Positions 26,501 through 41,500 of a stretch of DNA of 64,000 bases are shown here, one piece after another. This stretch comes from Coriolopsis trogii (Eukaryota; Basidiomycota; Agaricomycetes; Polyporales; Polyporaceae), in assembly GCA_020543525.1 (NCBI GenBank), contig JAHYIO010000039.1, positions 1,240,001 to 1,304,000 on the forward strand. The letters run 5' to 3'. The position numbers and the translations under genes were made by a program. Under the pieces are notes generated by a model. The model was not told where the DNA came from and ran no database searches. It was given only the letters and a program-made list of their open reading frames with translations. Positions within the stretch are counted from its first letter, which is position 1; each line of letters starts with the position of its first letter.

Positions 26501-29500
26501 GCTCGCGCCGCCGAAGCTATCCCCGCAACATGCACAAGATAAATTATGATCCCCTATGGGCTGGCAGTGCCACAGTGAACGGGTTCAGTTCTTCTTGTGA
26601 TGCAGTAATTCATGTTGCTCCTTCTCCGAGGGAAACTCCACTCACTGAGCCGTATCGGCGGAGGCTGGTCTCTAGGCGTGTCCAACCGCCTTTTGACCTG
26701 CCGCCGTTCTGGCAGTTTGCAGGACCAGGGCTTGAGGAGCCGCGCCGAATGTATGTCGATCCTTTGGCTCTTCCTACTCCGCATGACTGAATCACAGGCC
26801 TTGTGAGGCTAGACACCGCAATTTGACAAGAGGCTGCATGCATATGTACGGACGGCATCCTTGCTGGCCACGGAGGAGTCACTGCCTCCAGCAAAAACGC
26901 GGACTTAGCGAAACAGCTGCTAAGTATATCCATCTGCCCTCTTGCGCAAACCTCATGGTCAGCAACAGGCGGTCACGTTGTCAGGCCCCAGGGTGTCCAG
27001 CAAAGGAAGCATGTCAAGCTCGCTCAAGCCCTGCCCTTTACTGCGTCTCCATGCCTTCTTCGGGACGCCCATACCTACGCTGGCAGGATGCATCGATAAT
27101 TAGGTAAGTTGACTTTCACACTTATTGATCCCGGCAACGTTGACTGAGTCAGAGCAAGGTGTGTAGGATATTTTCCTGGTCAAACTCGGAGATCAACGCT
27201 CATTTTAGCGGCTTCCCTTTCTGTCACGATGTGGAGGAAAACACCTGTCAGTGTGCCTTGGATCATCCTCTGATCCAACTGTCCCCAGCTTACTAGACAG
27301 ATAGCGCGCGACATAGAGCGCTTACCAGATGATCTCGGCTCCTCATTGTCCCACTCGTCGTCCTGGTATCGCCAGGATGCTTTGCAGCAAACTGCAAACT
27401 CGTCCGAGCTGGTGAGATAAGCACCCGTTTGTTATTCCTCGGTTGGATCGCCTATCTCATCAGTGCACGTTTGTCTCCTCAGCCCGGCGGATATAAGCGT
27501 TGTGCGGTACAGATTTGTATCGCACCTTCGAAGATGTGCTTGGCATTATGCGTTCGGATAACGATGTATGCTTTTTCCCAAGGTATGATGTCGCAACCAT
27601 CCGGTTCTCTCGCGCAGCTCCTTATTATCTCACCTTGGCAAAGCACATTGGCCGGATGCTATCGCGCAGTACTACGTGAACGATCTTAGCCTTGGTGACA
27701 TCCTGCTACTCCAAAGTATACACGGCACGGTGTGTATATGCACACTGTAATGCCTACAGTGTGAATATCTTCTCTTTCTCATCCAGTAATTAGCGGCCGT
27801 CCTGACATTTTTGACAGCATTGGGCCGAAAAGACTGTCATATGATGCTCCCGTGGATCTCTTGTCAAGCTAGAGATCATGTTACCATGCATTGGCATGCT
27901 GAACAGTCAATTGCTCTGTACGTGTGTCCAGTCGGGGTGGGGTTTGAGCGGCTGTTGACCTGCTTGATTGCATAAGGCATGAGGATTGCTACCTCGGTTT
28001 TCAAACCGCTTCGTCGTGCGCGTAGATATCGGCTCCCAAGCGATGCGCTGGGCAGAGCAAAAATACCTCCGTCCTGTGCTGCCCAGGGCTCTTGGCTTTA
28101 TTCATCACGCTGGGAGAAGAACTGGCCCTACGAGAGTCTCGCAAGAAGTTTGCTCGTTGGGACGCTTCGGTAAATACTGAATCACCCAGCTCTCGTAACG
28201 CCGCACCATCTCCGGTAGACAGGCGCGTAAACGTGCATGGATCCTAACTTCTGTCGCAGTAGCCAAGGATTCTCGAGCATTCAATCCCAGTCCGACATGC
28301 GCGCACGCACGAACGCACATATAACCCTCGTTTGCAGAGTGCTGCACCTCTCGTCTCTTCAGGCCACTCTTACGACCCTCCCACCCCGGTACACTCTCTG
28401 ATTTTCTTCCACGACGTCCCATGTTGCACCCAACTCGCCCCGCGTTGACCATCCTGCGCCCCGCGGCACTCCGGGCAATTCCTTCCCCTCGCCTATCGGA
28501 ATGCAAATCGATGTCCTCCGCCGCCGCCCTCTCCATCGAAGATGGTCCCTCACCCGCTTTCGACCTCCACATCCTCGACATCTTCGATGCCCCCGCCCGC
28601 CTCGGAGAGTCGAGTAGGCTGCTCGCCCTTAACGCCGCTTCGTCCTCATCCAAGGCCGGTAGCCGGTCGGCGCGAGCCCTTAGCACCCTGTCCAACACCG
28701 CCCGAAGACGGCCGGCGGTCAAGCCTCTCCCCGCTCCGATCCTCTTCGACGGCCCCGCGCGGCCCCGAGGGATGTCGAAGTTTGCTGCCAGTACGGTGCT
28801 CAGGCTTCGTGCCCAGGGGCGTGCGACTGGCGATAAGCACGCTTCGGCTTCGCAAAGAAGGCATCTTGGCGCGGCTGGGGCTTCCGGGGTTGTAGCCTGT
28901 GGACCGGCGCCACTTCCTGCCCCGGAGCTCTTTGACGGGCCTTCGCAGCTGAGACCGTACAGTTATGCCAGGGGTCGCTCGTGGGAGGGTTCGAACGCGG
29001 TACGTGTTGGGCTTTGGGCCCTGAGTGTCTGTCGAAGGTTGGGCCGATGGCTGATCCTCTTCGATCGGGCATCTGTTAGGCTTCTGTCGCCGTCAAGTCG
29101 GTTATGCCGCTCGTGCTCGCGCTCGCGGCGGGTTTTGTCCTGTTCGGAGTCGACCTGGACGCTGCGCCCAAAACTGAGGGTCGCTCACACGACTTTGCGC
29201 GGAGGAAATCGTCGGCGGGCGGTGTTTGAGTCGTGGTCAGCGTGACGTTATTAGACTGCTAAATTATGCAATTCGTGAGTAGTGCGCGTTCTCCATTGTC
29301 TCGGTCACCTACTGATGCATACGTCTCCAGTTCACACTCCTTTCTCTCTTTCTCTCAGCCATAGATTTCTCTTGCCCATAGATAGACCTTGAGGTGCCAT
29401 GGCGTGTGCCAGGCTGCCTGCCCCCAGCGGCTCCGGTGTAGTAGAACATCGCTCGCGTCTCCGCATTGTATCCGTTGTACTATCATTTGAAACTCTTCTG

Positions 29501-32500
29501 TGACCCTGTCGCTCAGCATCTGCCATGGGGATGCTTGATTTGTATTAGAACCAGGGCCTTTCGAACACCGGCCATCATGTATGTACATATGCGAGTATAC
29601 TTCGCGACAAGAATAGAACGACGTGGTGTCATTGTCGGTACATTTGTATGACAGGAACAGCGTGCAGTGGATAGTAGCTATCGACGATGACTGTGGCGAT
29701 CTTACTTGAGTGGTTATATGAGTGCCGAGCGTGACCGAGGAACGCCCCTGCTAAGCGGTAGCACATGATGATCTTGATGTCGAGGAGGCAGCGCTTTAAA
29801 GCCTCTTTCCGCTAGCACGAGATCATCGTCATATCCATAAGGAGAATGGACTCAGGCTATTCATAGTACATTCGATTGGACTCGGAGCTGCGATCATTCA
29901 CTCAGGTAGTATTCGAGCTCTGCTATATGGGTTTGTGCATTGGTAGTAGATGCTAGCATAGCAGGCGAAAGCTGACATACCAGCTCATTCATATGTAAGC
30001 GATCCCAAATGGTTGGATGAGGCAATTACTGTTATGAGCATCATCAATTGAGGCTCCGCGTTCGCAGAAAGCTCAGACTCGGACATTCCGCCAAGATCCC
30101 GCATGACTTGGCTTTCCTGTCAGCCAAGGCCGCACGCCACGACGGGTAGGCGCGGTGTAGGCGCATAGAACTCGGTGTATAGTCTCTTCCTGTTTCGTAG
30201 ACCAGATGTCCGGTTGCAACCTGATCAGTAGCGAGGATGGAAGGGCGACTACGCAGGCCATGTCAGAGGTGCCTGGTCAGGCCGGTCAGGGACCATCTTG
30301 CCGCCCTTGCATACCTCCAGCGATCCGAGGAATGCGATACCAGCCATGAATATGTTGTAGAGGTCCGACACGAACAATTTCTGCCTCGAGGTGTGCTATT
30401 TGTGGTGGGCGACACTTGGGCGACTCGTAGAGTATCCGAGACAGACTATCGTGAGTTATGGTCCGTCCCGATGCATCGGCCCTGCCGCGGCTAGGAAAAT
30501 TTGGCAGGATACGCCAACAACTATGTATACCAAGTGCTTGTCCCAGTGGAAGTCCCGCGGATGCGGCCATAGAGCGCATATATGGACACATGATGTACGC
30601 GACTGGCAATCACACTAGCTAGCTTTGGCATTGCTGGCGGGTAGTGCGAGAATACGGCCGAGGTTGTAAGACTGTGGCACTGTGCAGAGGGGAAGCCTAG
30701 GGTTCTGAGAGTGACGTTCTAAATAGCTGGAAAGCTACTCAATGTCCTGAACTGTAAGTTGATCACGTCCGTTAGGCTGACTGATATGTTTCATACCATG
30801 TATCCTGCTATCAGTCTCTGCGAACGTCACAAGTCTGGACAATGTGATCGTGTGTAGACCCAGCAAGGTAGAATACACGACAACCCTATGACTGCTCCGC
30901 GATGACCACCTTCTTCCGTTCCGCCTTCGGTTTGCTTTCGCCCGCGCGCGTATGCTTCCTCCGCCGCTCCTCCTTGACACGCTGTGCCTCGAGCATCGTT
31001 CGCTTGAGTTGCGCCGCCTTGTACACTGGCTTCGGCAGATGGCGCGTCCTACCACACACAGATGTCATAAGAAAACGCATCCTCTGGAACACAGGGGCAA
31101 AGAGACGCACCGTGAGATTTTGTTGACCTCTGCGTCCGCCTTCCAGCGGGACTTGAGCGTTTCGCGATACTCGATCGCAGCACGCTCGCGCGCAGTAATG
31201 ATCCCGAGCTTGTCAGAGGCATGTGCTTTCCAAATCCTGACGTTGCCGTCGTCCGAGCCCGATAGGACGAACCGCGCGTCCCCAGTGTATAGTGTCGACA
31301 TGACCCTGCAAGATTGTAAGGGCGTTCATGTATCAGCGGCGGCTCACGGCCATCCCGAGTCGGCATGATCTGACACGAACCTTTGCATGCGTTTTGTGTG
31401 ATAGACCTCAGGTGCTGAGCCGCGTCCTTCTTTCCATATGCGGACGGTCCTGTCCCAACCTCCGCTGACGAACTCAAGACCTGTTGGACTCCAGTCACAG
31501 CTCATGACTGCGGCGACATGCCCTTTGTATATTTGTGTAGGGGTGTTGAGTGATCGGATGTCGAAAGTGTAGAGGTTGTGATCCTCTGACGCGAGGAGTA
31601 CGGTCGTAGGGAAGGTAGGTGACCATGATAGGGAATTGCTGCGCATCTATGTGGTCGCAGATTGTCAGAGGAGGAGCAAAGGGGTGTAAAGCTGCCTACC
31701 TGCATGATGATCCGTCGTTCTGCCTTTCCCGTGCGGATGTCATATAATGTGAAAGACCGGTCCGAACCTATACTGGCCAGCACGGACGCCTCGGAGAGGT
31801 TGAAACGGACAGATGTTACTGTCTCAGTAGAGGTGGGGAGGGTAAGATTCGAGACAGCCGCGCTCCTGCAATACGACAACAGGTTGAGTGCTGCGCGCGC
31901 AATGTGAGACGAGGAACGCACTTCGTTTCGTCCCATACTTGAACCAAGTTGGATGCCGTGGCAAACAGGGGATCATACCGATGATGATCTATTGAGCTAC
32001 AGCGTCGGTCAACTCACAGCATCCTGAATACACGACAATGCGTCTTACTTAAATGCGGCCTTGCCGGGGAAGATACTAGTGGGTTTCCTCTATAGATATC
32101 CTTAGGGCGTGTGGCGACGGTGATTGACGACTAGCTCACCTGTGAAGGTCCGGCACCCGACTCGTCCTCGTCCATGACGTTCTCTGTCTCCCATAGTTTG
32201 ATGTTTCTGTCCACCCCACAGCTCAAGAGACGACCGTCCTTCCCGAAGCATACACCGGAGACCTTGCCCTTATGGGCTTGATCATGGTGGAACAACTTCG
32301 TTCGCCGTGATACGTCGTGTACGATGAGGCCTGGGTGTGTGGGCGGAATGAAGGACAAAAATACAAGGTCGCAGAGGCGCGAACGTACCTCCGTCCCAGC
32401 TCCCACTGGCCACAACGTCTAGTGTGTCTGGCTTCCTGATCATTGTCTCCACAGCATCTACATGGCCCTCCAAGCTTGCGACAAATGGTTTGGCGAACAT

Positions 32501-35500
32501 GCGTTCCATCTTGGCCGCATTCAGAGCTCGTGTCCGTTCTCTCGCACGGGCGAATGGATGCATGAGAGGATCAAGGTTGCGTGAGGTGGGCGTAGGGTCC
32601 CCCGGGCGAGCGGGCAAATGTGCGGATGGTGCGTGTTGGAGTACATTGATTTTCTAAATTCATGGTCAGACCCGGAACTGCGAAAGAGAGGGAGTGACAC
32701 TCACAACCATTTTCTCACTTCCGGGAGCCTATAAAGTGCCGCGCGTGTTTGCACTGTATTCCGAGGGCGATGGAGCCCCAGAGCAGCGGGAAGGACAAGA
32801 AACGTGCTCGAAGTAAAAGCAGAGAAGTGCTGGGGAAGGGAAATCCCAAGTTTGCTGAACAGACGCCCATGACTTTTCCCAGAATGGCACTGCGGCAAGC
32901 CCCGGACGTCGGATATACCATGTCGTCCTCAGCGTCACTCCTCCTCGACAACTTGAAGTGCTTCATCCCCGCACCCGCTTTTCTCATCTAGACGAGCCTC
33001 ATCGCATCAGCATGTCATCTTCAGAAGGTGATATTGATGACGAGCTCCTTGAACTCGCTGGGGCAACAGAGAAGAAGCGCAAGAGAAGTCAACAGAACAC
33101 GTCCTCCAAGCGGCGTAAGGCAGAGTAAGCTTCCCCTCAGTTGCGCGTCCAAATTGCGTGCGCTCACTTCCAATCACCACTTCCCGAAGTGCTGAGGATG
33201 AAGCAATGTCTGAACAGGCTCATACGGAGGATGAAGAGTCTGCGGAGACCAATCCATACCCCCTCGAAGGGAAGTTCATAGATGAAGCGGACAGAGAGGA
33301 GTGAGTCTTGCGTGGCGCGCCTCACAATCCTGAGTAACACTTGCCAGACTTCTCGGGATGCCGGAAGTCGAAAGAGAGGCGATCCTTGCACAGCGCCAGG
33401 AGGAGATGCAACGCTTCGCTGACAAGCGGCAGTTAGACCTCATGCTCATGACCCGTGGCGGGCGTGAAGGTGCGGAGGAGAGTGTCTCGAAAGCTGCCAA
33501 ACGTATGCGAATTCTTCCTTATAACATCCACTACGCTCACATACTGTAGGACAACATGCTGTCCGTGGTGCTACCAAGGAGAAGAGTAAGAAGCTGGACG
33601 AGTTGAAGGCGAGACGGAAAGCGAAGGACGAAAAGAAGCGGGTACGTCTCTTATTCGGAATCTCTCCCACACGTTTGCTTCAACTATGCAGACGAGAGGG
33701 AACTCGCCCAAGCGAGATCGGTCTTCCTCGCCAATGGACATGGAAACGTCGGATGAGGAAGAGGAAGACGGGCAGATCACCAAGTACGACGAAGAGGAGG
33801 AGCGGGACCGCAGGCTATTCAGCAAGACCATACCTGAAGACGAGGGACCCATCACTTTCGAAGATCTCGCCAAGTGTCAGATCACCCGTACGCATATAGC
33901 CAAATTCTGCATGGCCCCCTGGTTCTCCGACTTCGTCAAGGGTACGGATGAGTACACAGGGTTTGATGTTTCGATGACACCCATTCGTTATCAGGGGGCT
34001 GGGTACGGTATCTCATCGGGAACGAAGGCAACGAAGCCATCTACAGACTGTGTGAAGTCTCCGGTAGGTCGTGCTTGCTACGTGCAGCGTGCACTCGTTC
34101 AGTCGGCTTCAGACATATCTCAGTCCAACGTGAAGCCGTACAAGGTCGACGACCAGCTGGTCAACCAAGAACTAGACCTTAAGTATGGCGAGTCTATTCG
34201 TAATCTTCCCATGGACAAGATCTCGAACGGGAAGTTCACCTCAGTGGGTTATAGGTCTTTTCGAGCCTTCCCTGTTACTCATGCCTACTAACAGCAAGAG
34301 TATGAACGACTTGTCAAAGTCTGTGAGAACGACAAGACGAAACTGCCTACAAAGCGTCAGATTGAGAAGAAGGCGGCACAGCTCCAGAAGTACATCTCTC
34401 AACCATTCACAGAGGTGCGACAGTTCACTGTGTATGACCCGAGGTGATGTCCGACTCAAGATTTGTGAACTTTCAGAGTGACATCGCTGCCATGCTTGCG
34501 CGCAAGCAGGCTATCAGCAGCGCGAACGCAAATAGAACGAGTCATGCTTCTCTTACCATGGAGCGCGCACGGCTCAATCAAGCTCGCACCCTAGCATTGC
34601 GACGCATGGACCACAGCGAGGTTGCGGCCATCGACGCGAAGATAGCAGAGATCGACGCGAGCATGCCCTCGCGCGATTCGCGCGGAGAGGAGAGCTCGGC
34701 GGACGTCCTCGCCAAGCTGAACGAGCGCAACCGCAGGCTGAATCAGGAGCAGGTGCGCAAGGCGCAACGTGCGGAGATGGAGCGCAAACGACGCGAACGC
34801 CTGCTCCGTGCGGGATCCGCGCCTGGGACCCCCGGGGTAGGTGACTCGACCCCTCGTTCAGTCTCTCCTGCTGGCACACCTGGTGCTCAGACGAAGAACG
34901 GTACAAGCAATGGCCGTAATTTCGAAGCCAGTGTGCTAGAGAGCGTCGAAATCGATCTAGGAGACTTTTAGGGTAGCGCTTGGATTACCCTGGACTTGCC
35001 ATTCACGACTGTGCGCGTTGTCTTCGTTCAGTCGGAATTTTCGTGGTAGACCTTCGCCTGTGTATGCCTCTTGCGCTATGTAGTGTTGTCTGATCAACGG
35101 AGGCTATGTACTTGTTACGCAGGGAAGGGGTCAGTGCTGGTTTGGTTCGCAATGTATTGTACAGCCTATATTCCACGATGGATACATAGACCGGCGTTCG
35201 GCCGACGTGAACGTTGAGCATGGAACATATGAAGTCAGTGAGTCGTCTGTCAATCATACACGTCGGACAGATATTGACACGCGCTTCTTCTGATGTAGCT
35301 GCAGTACTATTGTGCTGCTCGCCCGCCGGCATTCCCCGCCGCGTGCTAGGACCTCAAACCCAGGGCGCTAGTGCAACATTCGCTTTCCACCCGCACCACC
35401 TCCTTCTCGACCTCGACACACTCAAGAAACAATGTCGGCACTCAACCCTATTCCTGCTGTCCCAAAGCATGTGCGCTGGGACCTCTCGACCGAGTCGAAC

Positions 35501-38500
35501 GTCATGGTACACAGGAGGGTGCGCAAGGCGTGCCTCCGTCCGTCTCCTCTTGGTTATAGCCGTCCCACCATCGACTCGGACGGGAAGCTCTCGCGGCGCC
35601 GTCCGGGACAACACTTCAAGAGAGTTGAGAAGTACAGCAGTCCAGTGCTTTGCTGTGGCTCGAGCTGACGCGTGTAACCAACGCAGGGAGAACAGTATGG
35701 TTATGGATGGCGCTTTTGGTGGTGGTTACGCCGAGGCCGGATCCCCAGGCTTCGGGAATGTGGTCGGAAGCCCGACTCCAGTAGGCGAAAACCCGAGAGA
35801 ACGAAAAAAGCGTACGTATCCTTCCGTCGTCGTCGTCTCCGAGGGTGCACATGCCGATTGAGACCGACACCTTTCAGGCGCGTTTCTAAAGATTGCGAAG
35901 AGCGTTCTCCAGGAACGTGAACGCATCATGAAGAGCGGCGCGGATGCGGAGCTCGAGAGTCTAACATGCGAGATGGAGGCGGCAACCTTGGGGGACGATG
36001 GTCGCTGGCGGCGACAGGTCAGAAGGATGATGCATAACCATCTTGATGCACAGGAAAGGGTGAGCGTGTCTCCGGTTAGGCAATGGGTATGTCAGATTAC
36101 TAAAGGGATACAGGCTCGCAAGGAAGAGAAGGAAGAACGCCAGTGAGCGCGATGTCGCTCGACGTCGTACTTGTGAGGCCAGCTGTGTTCTGCTGTTGCT
36201 ATTAAGTTGTACGTCTTATGCCCCTTCCTCTCGATGCGTTGCGTATTCTTCTTCTATCGTTATCTTTGTGTATGTAATCGTTCAATGCAAGAAGCTGTTA
36301 CGTGTGTGTGATACGTCGTAACCAGCCGAAGCAAGTCGTTCATTGGACTGTATATTCCATATCCTGAGACTCAGCGGAACCATAGAGAACTCGAGGGGGA
36401 ACAATGGTAGCCAGATGCTCCTGGTTAAAGCACGTTTTGGCATGCGAACGATGTATCGCGCTTCTGACCGTCCCATCGCTCCAGCATTGTGGCTCCAGCT
36501 TGGCCGTCTTCTACAAAGGAGGGGCCTCAATGCTATTGTTTGTGAAGACCCTGTGTCTGGCCTGCCACAGGACGCGCTCAAGCCACGACAGGGGATCAAG
36601 TATTCCCGACGCCGTGTGACGCTGTGAGTCAGGGTCCTTCGCTGCGCGGCCCACAAAGAGGTAATTCGGTCAGTGACTCTTGCTAATTCCGCATGTGCTA
36701 TTGATGAACATCACGCTATTGTGGTCACCGGCAGAGGAGTTCGGGCAGACTCCGAGAGAGGGTCGAAATGGGGCCAGGATGAAGCCCAGGCTTTGGCGTC
36801 GCCGTCGTGTCCTGAATCTCCTGCAATACGCCTGCATATATACCAGGAGTGGATTATGACCTACATATATGCTACTAGGAGATATAGCCGATATTGACTG
36901 CCCGGACGACCGAAAGCGACAGAGTCTGGGAAGTCTCCAGCCCGCCGGGAGTACGGCCCGAGGTTGCAAGAACGCATGGGTGGCAGTGCCACAAAGGAAA
37001 GCAGAGACGCCAATCTGCGCCGCTTTAGGCAGGCGGTCAACAATGGCGAAGTTGAACTTGACTCTTCACCACGTTCATAACCAACTTGCTTCACGCGGCT
37101 TGTCGCATCCACAGAACGCTCACATCAAATCTCGATCTCCGACCAAGCACTATAAAACCCCCTCAAGCCATGGCTGTCGTGACCCCAAGCTCACGCAGTC
37201 TCGCGATGTCTTCTAACCAGCCTCCACGCACGCCACCCCGTGCGGGTCAGAGCGGTCGTGAGGATGGCCAGGAGATGTTGACAGGTAGCGTGGGTAGCAG
37301 TACGTTTCTCTCCACTGGCACCTCTCCCCACAAAGGAGTTTGCTTCCCTCCCCCTTCTGACCGGGTCACTATCTCAGCGTATCCGGAGGCACGCGATACC
37401 TCTATCGACTCTCACTTTCATACTCGCCACCTGCGCCAGGCCCCTTCCTACAAAAAGCCACCGAAACTAGATGAATACATTTCGAAGATCACGAAGGCCG
37501 GAAAGTCCGAGATCAAGATGTACCGCCCTGCAGCCACAGCATTCACGCTCCTGAGTAAGGCGTTATACGGTGCGTCCTTACTATATGTCACCTCCATTCC
37601 TGGTTTCTAATATCTCTGCGGCAGAAACTCTGCCGGAAGATTTAAAAACAACGCTCCGTGAACGACACAAGATACCTGCGCGCGTCGCAGGTCATCTCGT
37701 GTTCATCGATCACCATGCACACGCTCCTACTCACTTCCCCGACAATACTCTGTGTCCCGTCAACGACGCACCTGATCTCATCGGTGTCTACAACGACAGT
37801 CAATACAAGAAGACTAAGGGGGTCTATCAGGGAGTTCCTCATCATTGCGTTGAAGCTATTGTCGAAGCCAAGTCTCAGGCCCGAGGAGGCGGTCGGGCTC
37901 AGGCTGCAGCTTACGCGTATCGGCACCAACAGGCGAGGCCGGACCATCCTATGGTCTACTGCCTCATTATCAAGCCACAGTGGTATCAGGTCATACTGTC
38001 CTCTCCTACAGGTGTTGTCGCATCGCCGCAGACTAAGTGGAGCGATCTCACTCTCCTTGCTGCGTACATCTACTCCCATTATAATCCCCCAACCGACCAC
38101 TACCTCGTCGACGAAACCATCACGTGGACGCCCGGTCCGACTCCTGCTGCACTCCCCCTGTGGAACATTAGGTTCGCAGGCAAGCTCTACACCAAAGGCG
38201 TCTTCCTCTTCATCGGGGAGCCTTGGAGACGTCGGACGACAGTTTTCGTCAGTTACGACGAAGAAGGCAGGCGCGTTGTCGTGAAGGAAACTTACTTCGA
38301 CGGTCGTCGACGCTGGAAGGAGGAAGACATCTTGACCCACATCCACGCCGTGGGTGACGTGCCTGGGGTCGTTCGTCTCAAGGGCGCCGAGTGTGTCACC
38401 ACTGGTGCCGATAACATGGCTATCCAGTGCCGGAGCTCAGATGGCGATACTCTGAGGGAGAAGAAACGACTGGTGTTCTACGACAGGGGCGAACATCTGC

Positions 38501-41500
38501 TCAAGGTGACAAGTGTCAACGAGTTGTTGGAAGCGATCTATGATGCTATAGAAGGTCAGTAGAATAGACTTCGGTTTTGTTTTGGAGCTTTTTGATGCTG
38601 ATGCCTCTTGTCAGTACACCGTACCCTCCTCACGCATCGCAAGGTTCTACATCGCGATATGAGTTTGTTCAACATTCTAATACGCCCAAATTGTCCGAAG
38701 CTGGATGGAAGGAAGGTCTTTGAATCCACCCCACCGTTCATCACGGACGTGTTGGCTGGAACGACTAGGCAAGTACCTCACAACATGCTGCACCCAGACC
38801 AGACACTAACGGAGAGTACACAGGCCTCTCGAGAGTCGCATTCCCAAGTCTTTGACCATAGACGCCGACAACGCTGCCCTGCTGGGTCAGGTCGGCAAAG
38901 AGTTGAGACACCGTACGGTGTGTAATACTTGATCAGTCTCTAACCACAACTTGGCTGATACGTCACAACCTCTAATATAGGGCACGCCAGTATATGTGGC
39001 TCGCAGTGTTCGCAGTGGGTCTCTGTCAGTGACCCCTTTCAACACTCTGCCTGTCGCCATGCCTTCTCTATCGGGCGAGGCTTTGCGTCTATACCAGTCC
39101 GTCCATGGACAGGAGCGCTACGATCGATACGATGACGACGACGGAAACTTGTCGCATGGCGGGAAATCGCCGAACAGCCACCAGCTTCTACGCGGGAATC
39201 TTTCACTCCCCGCATTCTGCCATCGTCCTGAGCACGACGTCGAATCAATATTCTGGACGCTGTTCGTGGCCCTCCTACGCGTCAAGCCAATTTCCGCTCC
39301 TTCAGAGGCTTACGCATCAGGCTCATCACTGTGGATTTGGAATATCCTGCAAAGTCATGCGATCCCGGAGGACCCTAAGAAGTCACAACCTGATGGGCGC
39401 GATGCCATTCTGGTACAACCCCGAGAGAATTACAGGAACTGCTTCTTCCCCGAGATGCATGACGTTTCAGACTTACTATGGGAAATGAGCCTGCAAATCT
39501 TGCCCGAATACGCCCTGTGGACAGGCAAACTCCATGATGATCATCTTCACGAAGCGATGCAACGGCTCATTCTCCAGTACCTCGTCGACCACCTCGACAA
39601 TCCCATTCCCCTGGATCCCGGTCACCTGCGTCCGACCAAACCGCCGCCCTCGGAGGAGCAAATTGCCCTTTTTGCACCGTCCTTGAGCACCAAGATCAAC
39701 AGCGGCAGTCAACGCATACAGCAGCTGACCGCCTCCCTGAATCTGGACCTGGGACTCGGGACTCGCCTCGAGCCATCCCGCAGCGGGACATACGCGCCCG
39801 TGGGTGATCGCAAAGGTCGCACACCTCCTGCCCTAGATACTGGAGAGCTCCCCTGGCCCAATCTAGGCGAGGGCAGCAGCGCGTTGCAACAACGCCGACC
39901 TCCTACGCCAAGGAGGGACGTCATAGTGGCTTCGGGCTCCAAGCGCAAGAGTGCCAGCTACGGTACTTCAGCGGGCAAGCGTCAGAAGGGCCGATCAGGT
40001 AGTCGGGTACCTACTCCAGATTTCGAAAGCGAGGAGGAGCAGTGACTAGTGAGGGGTCGTGATTACTAGCAGGTAGTAGTACATCTTGCCACGAGCTGGG
40101 TCTCTGCTCGACGTGCTACTGTGCCATTTGTACATTGCTTTGCCTTGCTCACCGTCGTTTCTGCTTTTCTCTGTCTAGTCTCATGTCTGTGCTACAAATG
40201 ATCACGTGTTCTCGTATCGCTGTCGCATTCCGGGGCCGGACAGTTCGCCTTGGTTGGCGACGTGGAAGAGAATGGGGACAAGCCGCGGATACTAAGCGCC
40301 TGCGAGGATGACGCAGATCATCAGACGCCCGCCCAGTGCCGCACCTCGCCCTGGCGGAACCCGCGTGCTTTGCCAATGCTAGTACGTCGCTACCACGACG
40401 AGATTCGCTTTCTCAGACTTCGTACAGGACTCATCAAATCCTCTCAAATCAGTTGTTGCGGATTTGCGGCGCGGAGCGAGGAGTGAGGTGATGGTCTGGT
40501 TACTGGTACGTTTCGTGTACGAGCTGAGGGTCCTCTCTGCTTCTGTTGGATATGTTACGGGACCCACACTGTATTTGTCTGATTTGTCTGGTCTTAGGTT
40601 TTGATGGTGCAAATGATCACATACTAATTCTCCTAGTACCGTACTTTAGTATTTCGGAGGCGCGCAATGGCACGGGCTGCGACCGTTATCAATATTCCAA
40701 CACCACGCATTCAATGATTCTCTCGCTGAGATTGGCACCAAGGACTAGGGGCAGGCAAGCCGCTGATGTCAAAGAGGCTGTCAGTGTCATGGCCGTGTCG
40801 AAGACAAAGGAGGGCGCGCGCCCGTGAGTCGAGCCGTATTGAGCCATGACGCTGGGAGTTTGACTTTGCCTTCCAACCACCATCTGCGCGTGCATCATAA
40901 CCAGGCTCACCCTCCGAGATAATACCTCTAGTTGCAATAATACTCATTGATTTCACGGGTTATGTTCAGTGAAATTGGCAAGAGTCTCCTGGCAGTCGAG
41001 AGCGTCAATGAGCTGCTAGAGGCAATATACGATGTACTAGAAGGTCAGTAACGTCCTACTACTTGCTCGTGTCGAGGGACAATTTGCTCACATTGCTATG
41101 ACTCAGTACATCGTACACTCGTTGTGTGGCGGAATATGCTGCATCGCGACGTGAACTTGTCCAATATCCTCATTCGCCCCAAATACACAACAAGATATAT
41201 GCCGAGCGGTACTCCTCTGCTGATCAAGGACGTCCTCGGCGGTAAAGCAAGGTATTTTTCTTCTGAGATGGGCACATCTAATACACAGGAGCGCTGACAC
41301 TTGGTTAGGCCCCCTCTAGAGCGACGTCCTGTCTCGCTGATTATGGATTTCGACTATCCCGCGCCGTCGGAACGGACGAGCTGCGGCGCTGCAGTTGATG
41401 AGTCTATTCTGCGTCGTAACGTACGTATCGACATATCACCATCCTTTTCCTATGCCAACTGACTTTCATGTTCTAGGGTACTCCCATGTACGTGGCACGA